Source of the DNA: Sphingobacterium sp.
Lineage (GTDB): Bacteria > Bacteroidota > Bacteroidia > Sphingobacteriales > Sphingobacteriaceae
Length of the DNA stretch: 64,000 nt
Direction of reading: 5' to 3'
Assembly (NCBI GenBank): GCA_031253985.1
Contig: JAIRVH010000229.1
Coordinates: 1 to 64,000 of the forward strand
Shown piece after piece: positions 26,893 through 35,547 of this stretch. A model generated the notes under the pieces. The model worked only from the letters and a program-made list of their open reading frames with translations, was not told where the DNA came from and did not search any database. The first letter of the stretch is position 1. Each line of letters opens with the position of its first letter. A program made the translations under genes and the position numbers.

Positions 26893-28680
26893 TTATTTAT
26901 TATCATAATAATGCTTCATCAGAAACCAGGCTTTCTTTCGGTAGCCTTGGTCTGAGATCAATCCTTTGCGGTTCCAGCCATCTTGGTTCGTCGGATGAAA
27001 ACGGAATGGCGAACGGAAATCAAATAGTACCCAGGGTGAAGTTCCGCGCAGGTTTGGGATATGCTTAAACATTTCCAGGTTGTTTTTATACAAAGTCTCT
27101 TGGTAATCTTCACTCCATGAACTGGCAACATCCTTTTCGCCCGTTTTGCCATACAAGGCCTCGCCTCCAAATTCAGAAATAATTAAAGGCTGGCCTTTTG
27201 CCACATCCCATACGGCTTTATCAGGAGAAACTGGCCAGGAGTTGTACCAGCCTAAATATTTGTTGACAGCTACGACGTCCAATTCTTTAGTAAAAGGATC
27301 GTCCATGACAAAGGTCTGTTTCTCCATATTGAAACGAACCAGATCAAAAGCAGCGATTATAAGCCGGCTAGTGTCAATGGCTCTACATGTTGCAATCAAA
27401 TGTCTGATAAAAGCATTTCTGGGTTCGGACGGCTGGGTCTCATTGGCTACCCCCCAAAAGGCGAGCGCGCAACGATTTTTGTCACGAACGACCATTTCAC
27501 GCGTCATTTTGCCCGCTTTCTCTTTGGTCGATTCATTTTCAAAATCAATACCCTGCCATATAGGAATCTCTTCCCACAACAAGAAACCCATTTTTTCGGC
27601 CATTCTCACGATATATTCATTTTGTGGATAATGTGCCAAGCGAATCATATTACAGCCCAAAGCTTTAGCTTCCGAAAGCAGCACCACCGCATCTGCCTGT
27701 GAAAAAGCACGACCTTTGCGTTGAGGTATTTCCTCATGAAATGAAATGGACTTGAGAAAAATAGCTTCGCCGTTCAGAAAGATATCTTCCCCCTTAACCC
27801 AAATATTGCGAAAACCTATTTCCTCCTCTATTTGATCATCTTGCGTTGAAATCTTCACCTTATACAGTGTAGGTGCAGCAGGCGACCAACGTTTAATTTC
27901 CTTTGATATGAATGAAGTTTTCACCTCTCCCTGAGCATTCGTTTTAAGCGTTTGTTTTAGTCGTAGTTCCGGTATTTCGATGGTAATGGAGGAATTGGCC
28001 AACTTATCCGAAAGCTTTACATGGGCGTTGATTTTATCTGCTTTGATTTTGTCTAACTGAACAAAATAATCGTCGATAAAAATCTTTGGAGTGCTTACCA
28101 AAAAAACATCGCGAGTGATGCCACCATAGTTCCACCAATCGAAGGCCATCGCCGGAATAGCATCTACCCGTCGGGTATTGTTGACCTCAACAGCCAAAAA
28201 ATTATCGTTTTCTTTAACAGCATCCGTTATTTCAATCTGAAAAGGGGTGAAACCACCTTCGTGTTGTGCGATTTCTTGTCCGTTCAGGTAAATCCGACAA
28301 CGGTAGCTTACAGCTCCAAAATGTAAGAACAGCCTATCCTCACTTGCTTTGACTGCACCAAACTTACGTCCATACCAAATGGTACCTTCATAGTATTTAA
28401 GTTCGGGCATCTGGCTGTTCCAATCCGAGGGCACGTTTAAACGAAGGCCATTTTCGAAAGCATATTCATAAAAATCGGTCTTGTTTTCCGGTTTTTTATT
28501 CAGGTAGATTTTATTTTTTCTGCCCTGGTCGTATAAGTCTACAATGGCATCCCATTTTCCATTTAATGATTGTATGCGCCTACCATATACATTAGTCATA
28601 TTTTGCTGTGCGATAAGGTTAAAGGCTGTCAGACTAAAAAGCAGGGACAATATTAAAGAGAGATTGATTTGTTTTATCAT
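26893..28680 (-). CDS. GH2 family glycosidase, beta-glucuronidase-like
   Basis: This 595-residue protein has a signal peptide (ends NLIAQ), a jelly-roll sugar-binding domain (YYEGTIWYGRKF, LHFGAVSYRCRIYLNGQEIAQHEGGFTPF), an Ig-like domain and a compact TIM barrel. The barrel has RLAHYPQNEYIVRMAEKMG, acid/base Glu in WGVANETQP (about 412) and nucleophile Glu in LIISEFGGEA (about 501). The size and motifs fit the beta-glucuronidase-like branch of GH2. The gene starts 28 bp after the DUF4832 gene. Confidence 0.88.
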   Translation of the reverse strand: MIKQINLSLILSLLFSLTAFNLIAQQNMTNVYGRRIQSLNGKWDAIVDLYDQGRKNKIYLNKKPENKTDFYEYAFENGLRLNVPSDWNSQMPELKYYEGTIWYGRKFGAVKASEDRLFLHFGAVSYRCRIYLNGQEIAQHEGGFTPFQIEITDAVKENDNFLAVEVNNTRRVDAIPAMAFDWWNYGGITRDVFLVSTPKIFIDDYFVQLDKIKADKINAHVKLSDKLANSSITIEIPELRLKQTLKTNAQGEVKTSFISKEIKRWSPAAPTLYKVKISTQDDQIEEEIGFRNIWVKGEDIFLNGEAIFLKSISFHEEIPQRKGRAFSQADAVVLLSEAKALGCNMIRLAHYPQNEYIVRMAEKMGFLLWEEIPIWQGIDFENESTKEKAGKMTREMVVRDKNRCALAFWGVANETQPSEPRNAFIRHLIATCRAIDTSRLIIAAFDLVRFNMEKQTFVMDDPFTKELDVVAVNKYLGWYNSWPVSPDKAVWDVAKGQPLIISEFGGEALYGKTGEKDVASSWSEDYQETLYKNNLEMFKHIPNLRGTSPWVLFDFRSPFRFHPTNQDGWNRKGLISDQGYRKKAWFLMKHYYDNK

Positions 28681-28708
28681 AATAGGTGTTAGTTCTTAAT
28701 AAAATTTG

Positions 28709-30289
28709 CTATTTTACCTGCAATGCTGACAGCTTTGTCCAGCCTTGAGCCGTTAAATCTCCGTCAAGGGCAAGTTGAATTGCTGGCTTATTTTTCTTTG
28801 TCATATCAACAATAGCTACTGCCCAGCTGTAAATTCCTACAGGTAAATCTATTTTTGCATTTAGTTTATAACTCGCAGCAGTACCTTTCAACCAGGCAGA
28901 CGGTTCGCTTTGGTGATCTACAAAAATCTTTTTGACACTCCCTTCGGCATCCAACAATGCAAAAGCTACTTTATATTTATAATTCCACTGTGGGATATTA
29001 TTGGGTAAATAGCCCCAACCCCTATTTTGCCAACGATGAGAAATTAGCGCAACCTTGCCCGGCTTAATTTCTTGAGGCAAGCTGATTTGGTCTGGATATA
29101 CGCGGTAGCCCCCTTCCGTATTAAACCTTTGAACCAGATCAAAAGACTTAAACCAGGATTCAGTTTCTCCACCTGCTCTAAAATCCATCATATTGACATG
29201 GGCCTCGGCCGACAGGTCGAACTCTCCTTTCCTGACATCCTCATCGTGCCCTTCCCTATATTTCCCGCTCGGGTCTGTCCAATAACGGTGTTTACCTGGG
29301 GCGATAATCCAACCGCCCTCCATAATAATAGGGCGTTTAAAATTCCATTTCTTGGCAAAATTCTTTTCCCAGTCCTGGTAATAGCCGGTCATACCAAAAG
29401 CATCTTGGCGCAGACTATAACCTTTATCAATAGCTTTATCCAATAAGCGTTCACTGTTTGGGTTCACAGCTCCCCAACTTTCGGGATGCCCAACCAAATG
29501 ATGGTAATTAATAACCAGAGGTACCTTGGTAAATGTGTTAGCATACAAACTGGCTACCCAATCCAAGGTTTCTGCCTTTATCTTTTCGGTACTTTCGGAC
29601 GTTGCCACTTTTGGATCTTCATAGACAACATAATGTGCTTCGCCCCATTTTCCCAAACCATAGGCATCGATAAAAGAGGTCTTTTCAGGATCATTAAATT
29701 CCTTGGCCAAAGCTGTGATAAATTTGGTATAGTATTTTCTAAATACCGTATCCTGAGGATAAGGTGTTTGTCTATCGGGATGGTTTTCATTTTCCAGGTA
29801 ATATTTGGCTCCAAGGTCAAACACAAATTTGGGTGTATTTTGACCTTGGTCGCGACCGTCCACCACAATACGTAGCGCGATGGGCAACCCTCTCTTTTGC
29901 GCACCTTTAATGAGCTTTCCTATTTTAGAATTTGGATCATCCCAGGCATAAACACCATCACTGGGATTCAGAGAAGACCAGCTGGTACGTAAATAACATG
30001 CCGACGCATAATCGATGACCTTGACCTTTTTACCCAATGCCGGCACAAAATATTCGATATCCCAATACGTATCATCTGCATTCCTGGGCGCATACATTAC
30101 CCAACCATTTAAAGGGTTGCGCAAGACTGAATGACCATCGTATTTTGGCTTCAGTAAGATATACCCTGAGTTGCCGGAATCGCCTTGACCTTTATTTTTT
30201 TGAGAAAAGCCAAGCGACGCGGAAATGCAAAATAGGAGGATAAAAACACTTTTTATTAAGCTATTTGATATTATCTGTCTGTTTATCAT
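28709..30289 (-). CDS. DUF4832-type glycosidase-like protein, copy 2
   Basis: I place the start at MINRQIISNSLIKSV (30289), giving a signal peptide ending LGFSQ. An upstream frame to 30325 adds non-signal residues. The mature protein parallels the 9650-11212 protein nearly throughout (RNPLNGWVMYAPRN, RIVVDGRDQGQNTPKFVFD, RQDAFGMTGYYQDWEKNFAKKWNFKRP). It lacks the lipobox of copy 1, so it is likely periplasmic while copy 1 is membrane-anchored. It leads the GH operon, directly behind the HTCS-type promoter. Confidence 0.8.
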   Translation of the reverse strand: MINRQIISNSLIKSVFILLFCISASLGFSQKNKGQGDSGNSGYILLKPKYDGHSVLRNPLNGWVMYAPRNADDTYWDIEYFVPALGKKVKVIDYASACYLRTSWSSLNPSDGVYAWDDPNSKIGKLIKGAQKRGLPIALRIVVDGRDQGQNTPKFVFDLGAKYYLENENHPDRQTPYPQDTVFRKYYTKFITALAKEFNDPEKTSFIDAYGLGKWGEAHYVVYEDPKVATSESTEKIKAETLDWVASLYANTFTKVPLVINYHHLVGHPESWGAVNPNSERLLDKAIDKGYSLRQDAFGMTGYYQDWEKNFAKKWNFKRPIIMEGGWIIAPGKHRYWTDPSGKYREGHDEDVRKGEFDLSAEAHVNMMDFRAGGETESWFKSFDLVQRFNTEGGYRVYPDQISLPQEIKPGKVALISHRWQNRGWGYLPNNIPQWNYKYKVAFALLDAEGSVKKIFVDHQSEPSAWLKGTAASYKLNAKIDLPVGIYSWAVAIVDMTKKNKPAIQLALDGDLTAQGWTKLSALQVK

Positions 30290-30405
30290 CTCGTTTCTGA
30301 ACATATTTTTAAGTCTATTGCCCATTGGTTATTGTATTCCCCTTTCATCAACACCTATAGTGTATTGGTATTGTTTAAATCAAATTGATTTATTGGAGTA
30401 CGACA

Positions 30406-30479
30406 CAAAAATAGCAACAGCAGGTTTCCGCTATGGTATTGATTTGTTCAGAAATGGTTCGTTTTTGTACAAAAATTGG
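30406..30479 (-). promoter_or_regulatory. HTCS-type promoter of the GH operon
   Basis: Half-sites GATTTGTTCAGAAAT and GTTTTTGTACAAAAAT have GTTC (30446-30449) and GTAC (30467-30470) 21 bp apart. The minus-strand -7 box TATTTTTG is at 30406-30413, 33 bp from the nearer half-site. GGTTCGTTTTTGTAC is identical to the SusC promoter. Confidence 0.65.
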
Positions 30480-30539
30480 GTATAATCGTCGTAAACCAGC
30501 TGAAGTCATGGAAATCATTTCCTTGAGGAGACGAAAAAA

Positions 30540-30557
30540 GCCCGACTGTTGTCGGGC
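30540..30557 (-). terminator. Terminator of the TPR gene
   Basis: GCCCGAC and GTCGGGC form a perfect stem. On the minus strand a TTTTTT run follows. It lies about 90 bp after the TPR gene stop and separates it from the GH operon promoter. Confidence 0.85.
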
Positions 30558-30647
30558 TCTTACCACGGTAGGTTCTCCACAGTGTCTTTATTTGGTCGCA
30601 TTGAAAAGCTTCATCAATGCTTATGTACTGGCAGATCTTCCGAGCTG

Positions 30648-33206
30648 TTACTTCAATTTCTGTAAGCGCTCCTTTGCTGACGGAACGATATCATCGTTTT
30701 TGTCATAATTATCAATCACACTTTTCAATGTACTCTTTGCCTGGAACGTATTGCCTTTGCGCGCATAGGCATCTGCCAGTAAAATAAAACTCTTGGCGAC
30801 CCAGTATTCTTGTTTCTGCCTGTTGTTGATCACATCAAAGGCCGTTTCCAGCGCTTTATCATACTCTTTGTTCTCATACTGCAATAACGCCACGCGGTAC
30901 CGGGCCTCTGCACCTACCGCCGATTGGCTCTTCAGCGCAGCCAGATTGAACTCTTTCATAGCGGATGCTACATTCTTTTCTTTCAATAAAGCTTTTCCAC
31001 TATACAAATGTGCCTTAGCAATTTCTTCTTCAGTTGCTCCGTTATAATTCTTGATCAGGCTCGCGTACTTGGCCATCTGTTCCATATCGCCAAGTTCAAA
31101 ATAACACACCATCAGGTTCGTTACTGCGTAGCCATAGTTCTTTTTATATTCTTCATTGAGCTCTAATTTTTTGAGGTGTACAATAGCCTCATTGTATTCT
31201 TTGAGGTCCAGATACAAGGCTGCCACCGTCAGCAGGGTATTTTCAGAATATTTGCTTGTCCAGTCATTTAGTATAATATTCAGATCATGCAGTGCTTCCT
31301 GAGGATGCCCCGTACGGTACGAACTCACCCCACGGATGTAACGAGCAAATTTTTCCTGCTTGGGCTTCGGGAACTTGTCAAAATAGGCATTGATTGCCTC
31401 CGCCGCCGCTGCGTATTCCCCCCGGGCAAACAGGGAATAGGCTGCCTGGAAAGCCATGTCATCCTGCTCCGCAGGACTCAGATTGCCGACATTGGTTTCG
31501 ACTGCATAACGAATATAGCTCGAAGCATCCCCCTGATCGAGGTAGATGTTTTCGATAAAACGCATTGCCTGCTCGGCCTCAGCGGTTCTAGCATATTTCT
31601 CCACGACCGTCTGGAAAGTAGCCTTTGCGGCTTCGGGCTCATCGTTGTTGTACTGCACAAGCCCTATGGTCATTAAAGCACGTGGAATATAACTGCTACG
31701 GGGATACTTTTCGATCATCCCTTGCAGCCCTTTGAGTGCATTATCATAATCCCCCATTGTGAAATAGGTGTAGGGAATTTCAAAGGCTGCGTCATCAGCA
31801 TAGTTCGAAGATGGAAATTGTTTCAGAACGGATCGCAGGGTACTGAGCTTGGTTTCATTGTCGCCCTGCAAACCAAAGATCACACCGCGCTGGAAGAAGG
31901 CATAATCCTGATTGGGAGCCTTGCCATTGATCAGCTGATCATAGTATTTGTTTGCCCGGCTGTAGTTGCGCAAGCACAGGTACGAATCGCCCAGACGTGC
32001 GATGACATCGTACCGTATATTTTGATCCACCGTACTTCCCCCTTCTGCCAGAAAGCGTTCAAAATAATCAGCTGCCAGTTCAAAACGGTTATTTCGATAA
32101 GCCGCATAAGCTAAGCCATAATTGGCATAATTATACACGTCGCTGTTCCGTGCGGCAGGCAAACTCAGGAACCGGGAAAAGTTTTCTACCGCTTCTCCGA
32201 ATTTGCGCACTTCATACATCGCCTCCGCTTTCCAGTAGGTGGCAAGAGCTGCCATTTCTGCATTGATCGGAAACTTTTCCGATCGCATAAACATGGATAT
32301 GCTATTTTCGAAAGCGCGCTCGTTGTAAAACTCAAGCCCGCGGTAGTAAGTTACCTTCTGATAAATCGCATCGACTTCTCGGCCTCGCTCCTTTAGCGAT
32401 TCTAACATGCTGACTCCAGCATGGAAGTTGGTTGTCCCCCGCAGGATTTCAGCCGATAGTGTTTCCGGACTCTCCTGTCTTTTTACACCCGGATCGATAG
32501 GTTTCACTTCCTGGGCGATATATTTCTCCAGGACCTTTTGCGCAGCTTGGGTGGAGTCCATGGCGAGTAGGACTTTAGCATAGTTAAATAATGCGTCAGC
32601 TTTCACTTGCCGGTCCAGATCCAGTTTCATCGCTTTGACAAAGGCATTACGTGCGGCTTGCTTATCGCCGGTTTCCAGGGCGATATGTGCCAACGTCATG
32701 ACCGCTCCCTGATAAAAGGCGTCCGAAGGTTTAATCGCCTCCAACATACCACTCGCCCTTTTGTACTCACCGGCTCCATAGGCTAGATAGCCGATTCGGT
32801 AATTATCGATATTACTTTGCAAAGCGTCCGAATGGCGTTTCATCAATTCATGATAATACGCTTGCTTATATTTTTGCTGTGCCAAAAAGGTGGTAGTGGC
32901 GATCTGACGCAACTCAGTCTCAATAGCATCGCGGTTGATACGCTGCATATCGGGGCTTCGGCGTACCTTGACGGCATCGGCCAGCATGGGCCGGTAGTCA
33001 CGTACGACATCGATGGAATCCATGGTCTGAACCTGTCCCCTGCTTCCCTGCTCAAGATGTTGCTGCTCTTTCTTATCTTGCTGTTCTTTCTTATCCTTCT
33101 GCTGTTTTTGAACTTCCTGCGCATATCCTGTCGCCAGCAAGGCCGAAAGCGTCCCCGTAAACAGGTATTTCAGGTAGTTGTGGCCGATTCTTTCTTTCAA
33201 TATCAT
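30648..33206 (-). CDS. Large secreted TPR-repeat protein
   Basis: This 852-residue protein has a signal peptide (ends ATGYAQ), a very charged low-complexity stretch (KQQKDKKEQQDKKEQQ), then many tetratricopeptide units across nearly the full length (for example ALFNYAKVLLAMDSTQAAQK, RYDVIARLGDSYLCLRNYSR, RALMTIGLVQYNNDEPEAA, ARYRVALLQYENKEYDKAL). TPR arrays make protein contacts. A role in outer-membrane assembly or envelope complexes is plausible but not shown. It is a single gene with its own terminator. Confidence 0.8.
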   Translation of the reverse strand: MILKERIGHNYLKYLFTGTLSALLATGYAQEVQKQQKDKKEQQDKKEQQHLEQGSRGQVQTMDSIDVVRDYRPMLADAVKVRRSPDMQRINRDAIETELRQIATTTFLAQQKYKQAYYHELMKRHSDALQSNIDNYRIGYLAYGAGEYKRASGMLEAIKPSDAFYQGAVMTLAHIALETGDKQAARNAFVKAMKLDLDRQVKADALFNYAKVLLAMDSTQAAQKVLEKYIAQEVKPIDPGVKRQESPETLSAEILRGTTNFHAGVSMLESLKERGREVDAIYQKVTYYRGLEFYNERAFENSISMFMRSEKFPINAEMAALATYWKAEAMYEVRKFGEAVENFSRFLSLPAARNSDVYNYANYGLAYAAYRNNRFELAADYFERFLAEGGSTVDQNIRYDVIARLGDSYLCLRNYSRANKYYDQLINGKAPNQDYAFFQRGVIFGLQGDNETKLSTLRSVLKQFPSSNYADDAAFEIPYTYFTMGDYDNALKGLQGMIEKYPRSSYIPRALMTIGLVQYNNDEPEAAKATFQTVVEKYARTAEAEQAMRFIENIYLDQGDASSYIRYAVETNVGNLSPAEQDDMAFQAAYSLFARGEYAAAAEAINAYFDKFPKPKQEKFARYIRGVSSYRTGHPQEALHDLNIILNDWTSKYSENTLLTVAALYLDLKEYNEAIVHLKKLELNEEYKKNYGYAVTNLMVCYFELGDMEQMAKYASLIKNYNGATEEEIAKAHLYSGKALLKEKNVASAMKEFNLAALKSQSAVGAEARYRVALLQYENKEYDKALETAFDVINNRQKQEYWVAKSFILLADAYARKGNTFQAKSTLKSVIDNYDKNDDIVPSAKERLQKLK

Positions 33207-33487
33207 TGTTCGTCCGTATTTTTTGAGTTTTCCAAACGTTTCTTTGCCGAGGAGGCAATAGTGTAATTTTCACCTAATTCGTATAGCCAAAACTAAAGAA
33301 TTCCCACCACATTAAGTAAATCGTCAGAAAAAAACGGGCACAAAAAGGTAATTTACACCTTATAACTTTTTCGTTTCCACGATTTAGAATAAAACACCCT
33401 ATTACGCTGCACTATCGGCAAATGAGTTGACACAATAATGGAGCCAAGAAGAGAAATCAAAAGCTCCGCTACTGAGGAATAACAAAA

Positions 33488-33511
33488 AAGCCACATCGCT
33501 GAATGTGGCTT
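33488..33511. terminator. GCCACAT terminator after copy 4
   Basis: AAGCCACAT (33488-33496) pairs with ATGTGGCTT (33503-33511), flanked by A and T runs. The remaining bases from 33207 upstream of it hold the TPR gene promoter and no ORF. Confidence 0.75.
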
Positions 33512-33541
33512 TATAACTTATGTAGTGGTGAGGAACGGCTC

Positions 33542-33988
33542 CTATTGATAGGAATGGATTGACTTGGACACCTGCCAGATACCATTGTCATAAACCAATG
33601 TTACTAGGTCAGTCATACTAAAACTGTCAAATTTTAATACAATTTTTGCAATCATATAAGCTGCAGATTTTTCTACGATTTTGATACTGGTTTTACAGTT
33701 CATAATTTCTCCTTGCTGTTTTTTCAAAGATTCAATTACTGCCCGGCGTCCATAGCTCAGCGTAGTGGAAGCCTGGATCTTCTGATTGAAATCTGGGGCA
33801 AATAACTGCTCCAGGCCTGCAGATTCTCCGGTTGTCATTACCGCAACATAATGCTGCAAAGCGAAGTCTGCTGTAGACAGGTTAACGCTAACATTGTCTG
33901 GGTTTGATGCTGATCTTTCAGTTGCCATAGCCAATGATGCTAAGGAAATTAAAGCTGCTGCTGTGAATGTTTTTACAAATACTTTCAT
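33542..33988 (-). CDS. NTF2-like family copy 4 (divergent)
   Basis: This 148-residue protein has an intact signal peptide (MKVFVKTFTAAALISLASLAMA) and the family domain (VSVNLSTADFALQHYVAVMTTGESAGLEQLFAP). It is the most diverged full copy: the C-terminal strands read DSFSMTDLVTLVYDNGIWQVSKSIHSYQ. The gene is uninterrupted and lacks the 72-bp insert. It lies in tandem with copy 5, same strand. Confidence 0.8.
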   Translation of the reverse strand: MKVFVKTFTAAALISLASLAMATERSASNPDNVSVNLSTADFALQHYVAVMTTGESAGLEQLFAPDFNQKIQASTTLSYGRRAVIESLKKQQGEIMNCKTSIKIVEKSAAYMIAKIVLKFDSFSMTDLVTLVYDNGIWQVSKSIHSYQ

Positions 33989-34115
33989 AATATCTTTTGT
34001 TCTGTTGTATTATTTTATATATCCCTACCGGTTGGTCCAAAACTACGGTTCAATAGGCTGCTAGCCTACGGACTTTAGACCAACGGAGACCGAACACCGG
34101 TGAATAGCAGAAATG
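33989..34115 (-). promoter_or_regulatory. Conserved family promoter, copy 4
   Basis: TAGTTTTG lies at 34038-34045 and GTTGGTCTAAAG at 34073-34084 (minus strand), again 35 bp apart despite many changes between. The first element here continues into GGACCAACC, an inverted echo of TTGGTC. Confidence 0.65.
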
Positions 34116-34198
34116 AAAAGGTAAATTTCATTTGCTACCACGGAGAGTTTCCATATTCATGCGTAGATAAAGAATATAAGAACTATGTTAGCTGCCCT

Positions 34199-34336
34199 GT
34201 GCCAAATACTATACCAGTGGGCCCAAGAAGCATATTTATGCGTCAGAACTCCATTAACGGCATTTTTAAGTTCTCCTTCAAAAAAGGAAATGTGCGCATA
34301 CGAACAGTTTCAGAATAGATTGTCCGCATGCGCACA
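34199..34336. promoter_or_regulatory. Tandem 16-bp palindromes upstream of copy 4
   Basis: TGTGCGCATACGAACA (34291-34306) and TGTCCGCATGCGCACA (34321-34336) each fit TGTNCG-N4-CGNACA and start 30 bp apart. A 20-base block at 34199-34218 is identical to 35023-35042 upstream of copy 5, so this whole segment is duplicated. Confidence 0.6.
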
Positions 34337-34347
34337 CTGCAAAAAAA

Positions 34348-34369
34348 AGCCACATCTCTCCATGTGGCT
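34348..34369. terminator. GCCACAT terminator after copy 5
   Basis: AGCCACAT (34348-34355) pairs with ATGTGGCT (34362-34369), preceded by eight A residues that become a T run on the minus strand. It ends copy 5. Confidence 0.8.
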
Positions 34370-34398
34370 CTACAATATATACTTATTTGAAATGGCTC

Positions 34399-34845
34399 TT
34401 ATTTATACGAATTGATAGATTTGGAAACTTTCCATTCTTTACCGTCACGTACCAAAGTCACCAGGTCAGTCTTGGTAAAATCTTCAAATTTCAAAGTCAC
34501 CCTTGCAACCATATAATCGGGAGACTCTTCAAGGATGTCAGTACTTACTGTACAGTTTAGCTTCTCCCCTTTTTGTTTTTTCAAGGATTTAACTACTTCT
34601 CCACGGCTATTGCTTTTTAAACCGGTAGCTTGAATCTTTTGGCTGAAATCTTCAGCAAATAGCTGCTCTACACCTGCTGATTCTCCTTCAGTCGTTACTG
34701 CAACATAATGCGTTAAGGCGAAATCTGCTGTTGACAGGTTAACATTTGTTTTTGCTGTTTTTGAGCCGGGTCCTTCAGTTGCCATAGCAAATGTGGATAC
34801 TGCGATTAGGGCTGCTGCTGCAATTGTTTTTACTAGCGTTTTCAT
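34399..34845 (-). CDS. NTF2-like family copy 5
   Basis: The start is set at MKTLVKTIAAAALIAVSTFA (34845), which aligns with copy 1. An in-frame extension to 34908 would run into the family promoter. The protein has an intact signal peptide, 148 residues in total, and the full family domain with local changes (QATGLKSNSRGEVVKS, ESPDYMVARVTLKFEDF, VRDGKEWKVSKS). It has no insert. It is one of the two copies most like copy 1. Confidence 0.8.
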   Translation of the reverse strand: MKTLVKTIAAAALIAVSTFAMATEGPGSKTAKTNVNLSTADFALTHYVAVTTEGESAGVEQLFAEDFSQKIQATGLKSNSRGEVVKSLKKQKGEKLNCTVSTDILEESPDYMVARVTLKFEDFTKTDLVTLVRDGKEWKVSKSINSYK

Positions 34846-34980
34846 AATATCTTTTATTTTATTGTGTTTTTGTATTTTCTTATTTGTTGACTCAAAACTA
34901 CAGTTCAATATGCCTTTTGACCAACGGATTTAGACCAACACCCAACAAAAGTCGGTGGATGGCGGAAATTGAAAGGTGAA
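34846..34980 (-). promoter_or_regulatory. Conserved family promoter, copy 5
   Basis: TAGTTTTG lies at 34893-34900 and GTTGGTCTAAAT at 34928-34939 (minus strand), 35 bp apart. A second TTGGTC follows 14 bp downstream, making an almost perfect direct repeat that is weaker in the other copies. Confidence 0.65.
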
Positions 34981-35114
34981 AGTCAGCATAAATAAAGAAC
35001 TCATTATCCATTTTACAGCAGCGTGCCAAATACTATACCAGTTGTCCATGCAGTTCAATTATGCCCCTTATGCTACCATAAAGCCTACCTAGCATTTTTT
35101 TCAAAAGAAGGAAA

Positions 35115-35160
35115 TGTACGGATGCGAACAGTTTATAGTGATATTGTCCACATACGTACA
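35115..35160. promoter_or_regulatory. Tandem 16-bp palindromes upstream of copy 5
   Basis: TGTACGGATGCGAACA (35115-35130) and TGTCCACATACGTACA (35145-35160) start 30 bp apart, as at copy 4. The outer bases changed together relative to copy 4 (TGTGCG/CGCACA against TGTACG/CGTACA). Confidence 0.55.
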
Positions 35161-35359
35161 GTATATTAAATATCATATAATTTAAAATCCATTTTTTCTA
35201 AATCGCCCGCTATTTCAAAGATCATAGGACGTATTTCATTGGTATTTTAAAATTTTCTTTTCAGCCCACCCCATACACTATAATTAACTTGTAATCTAAC
35301 AACTTACTCTTAATACTGGAAGCTTCAGCAATGACAGAAAAGTTTATTCGATCATTCTC

Positions 35360-35395
35360 CGTCCGCAAGCGAACAATATTGTTCAAAACCGAACA
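35360..35395. promoter_or_regulatory. Tandem palindromes upstream of the permease gene
   Basis: CGTCCGCAAGCGAACA (35360-35375) and TGTTCAAAACCGAACA (35380-35395) fit the same TGTNCG-N4-CGNACA pattern with one mismatch each, 20 bp apart. They end about 150 bp before the permease start. The stretch 35161-35547 is otherwise AT-rich with no ORF. Confidence 0.55.
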
Positions 35396-35547
35396 GTACC
35401 AAACTATTTAAAAAAATTAAAACCCTGAATATCAACAGATTTTAATTCAGGCAAAACTATTGTCGCCTTTAAAACTAATTGATCTTAAATATGTTGCATT
35501 AAATAAAATAATATGCGCTGATTTTTTAATATTAAACTTAGGGTATC

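Noticed and set aside
9650..30325. A definite substrate such as pectin or arabinogalactan for the polysaccharide locus
   Set aside because: The mix of GH2, a GH28-like protein and DUF4832 does not single out a substrate, and the GH78 gene is 30 kb away with separate control.
35475..35520. Sigma-54 promoter before the permease
   Set aside because: TTGCA is present but the spacing to any TGG element is wrong.
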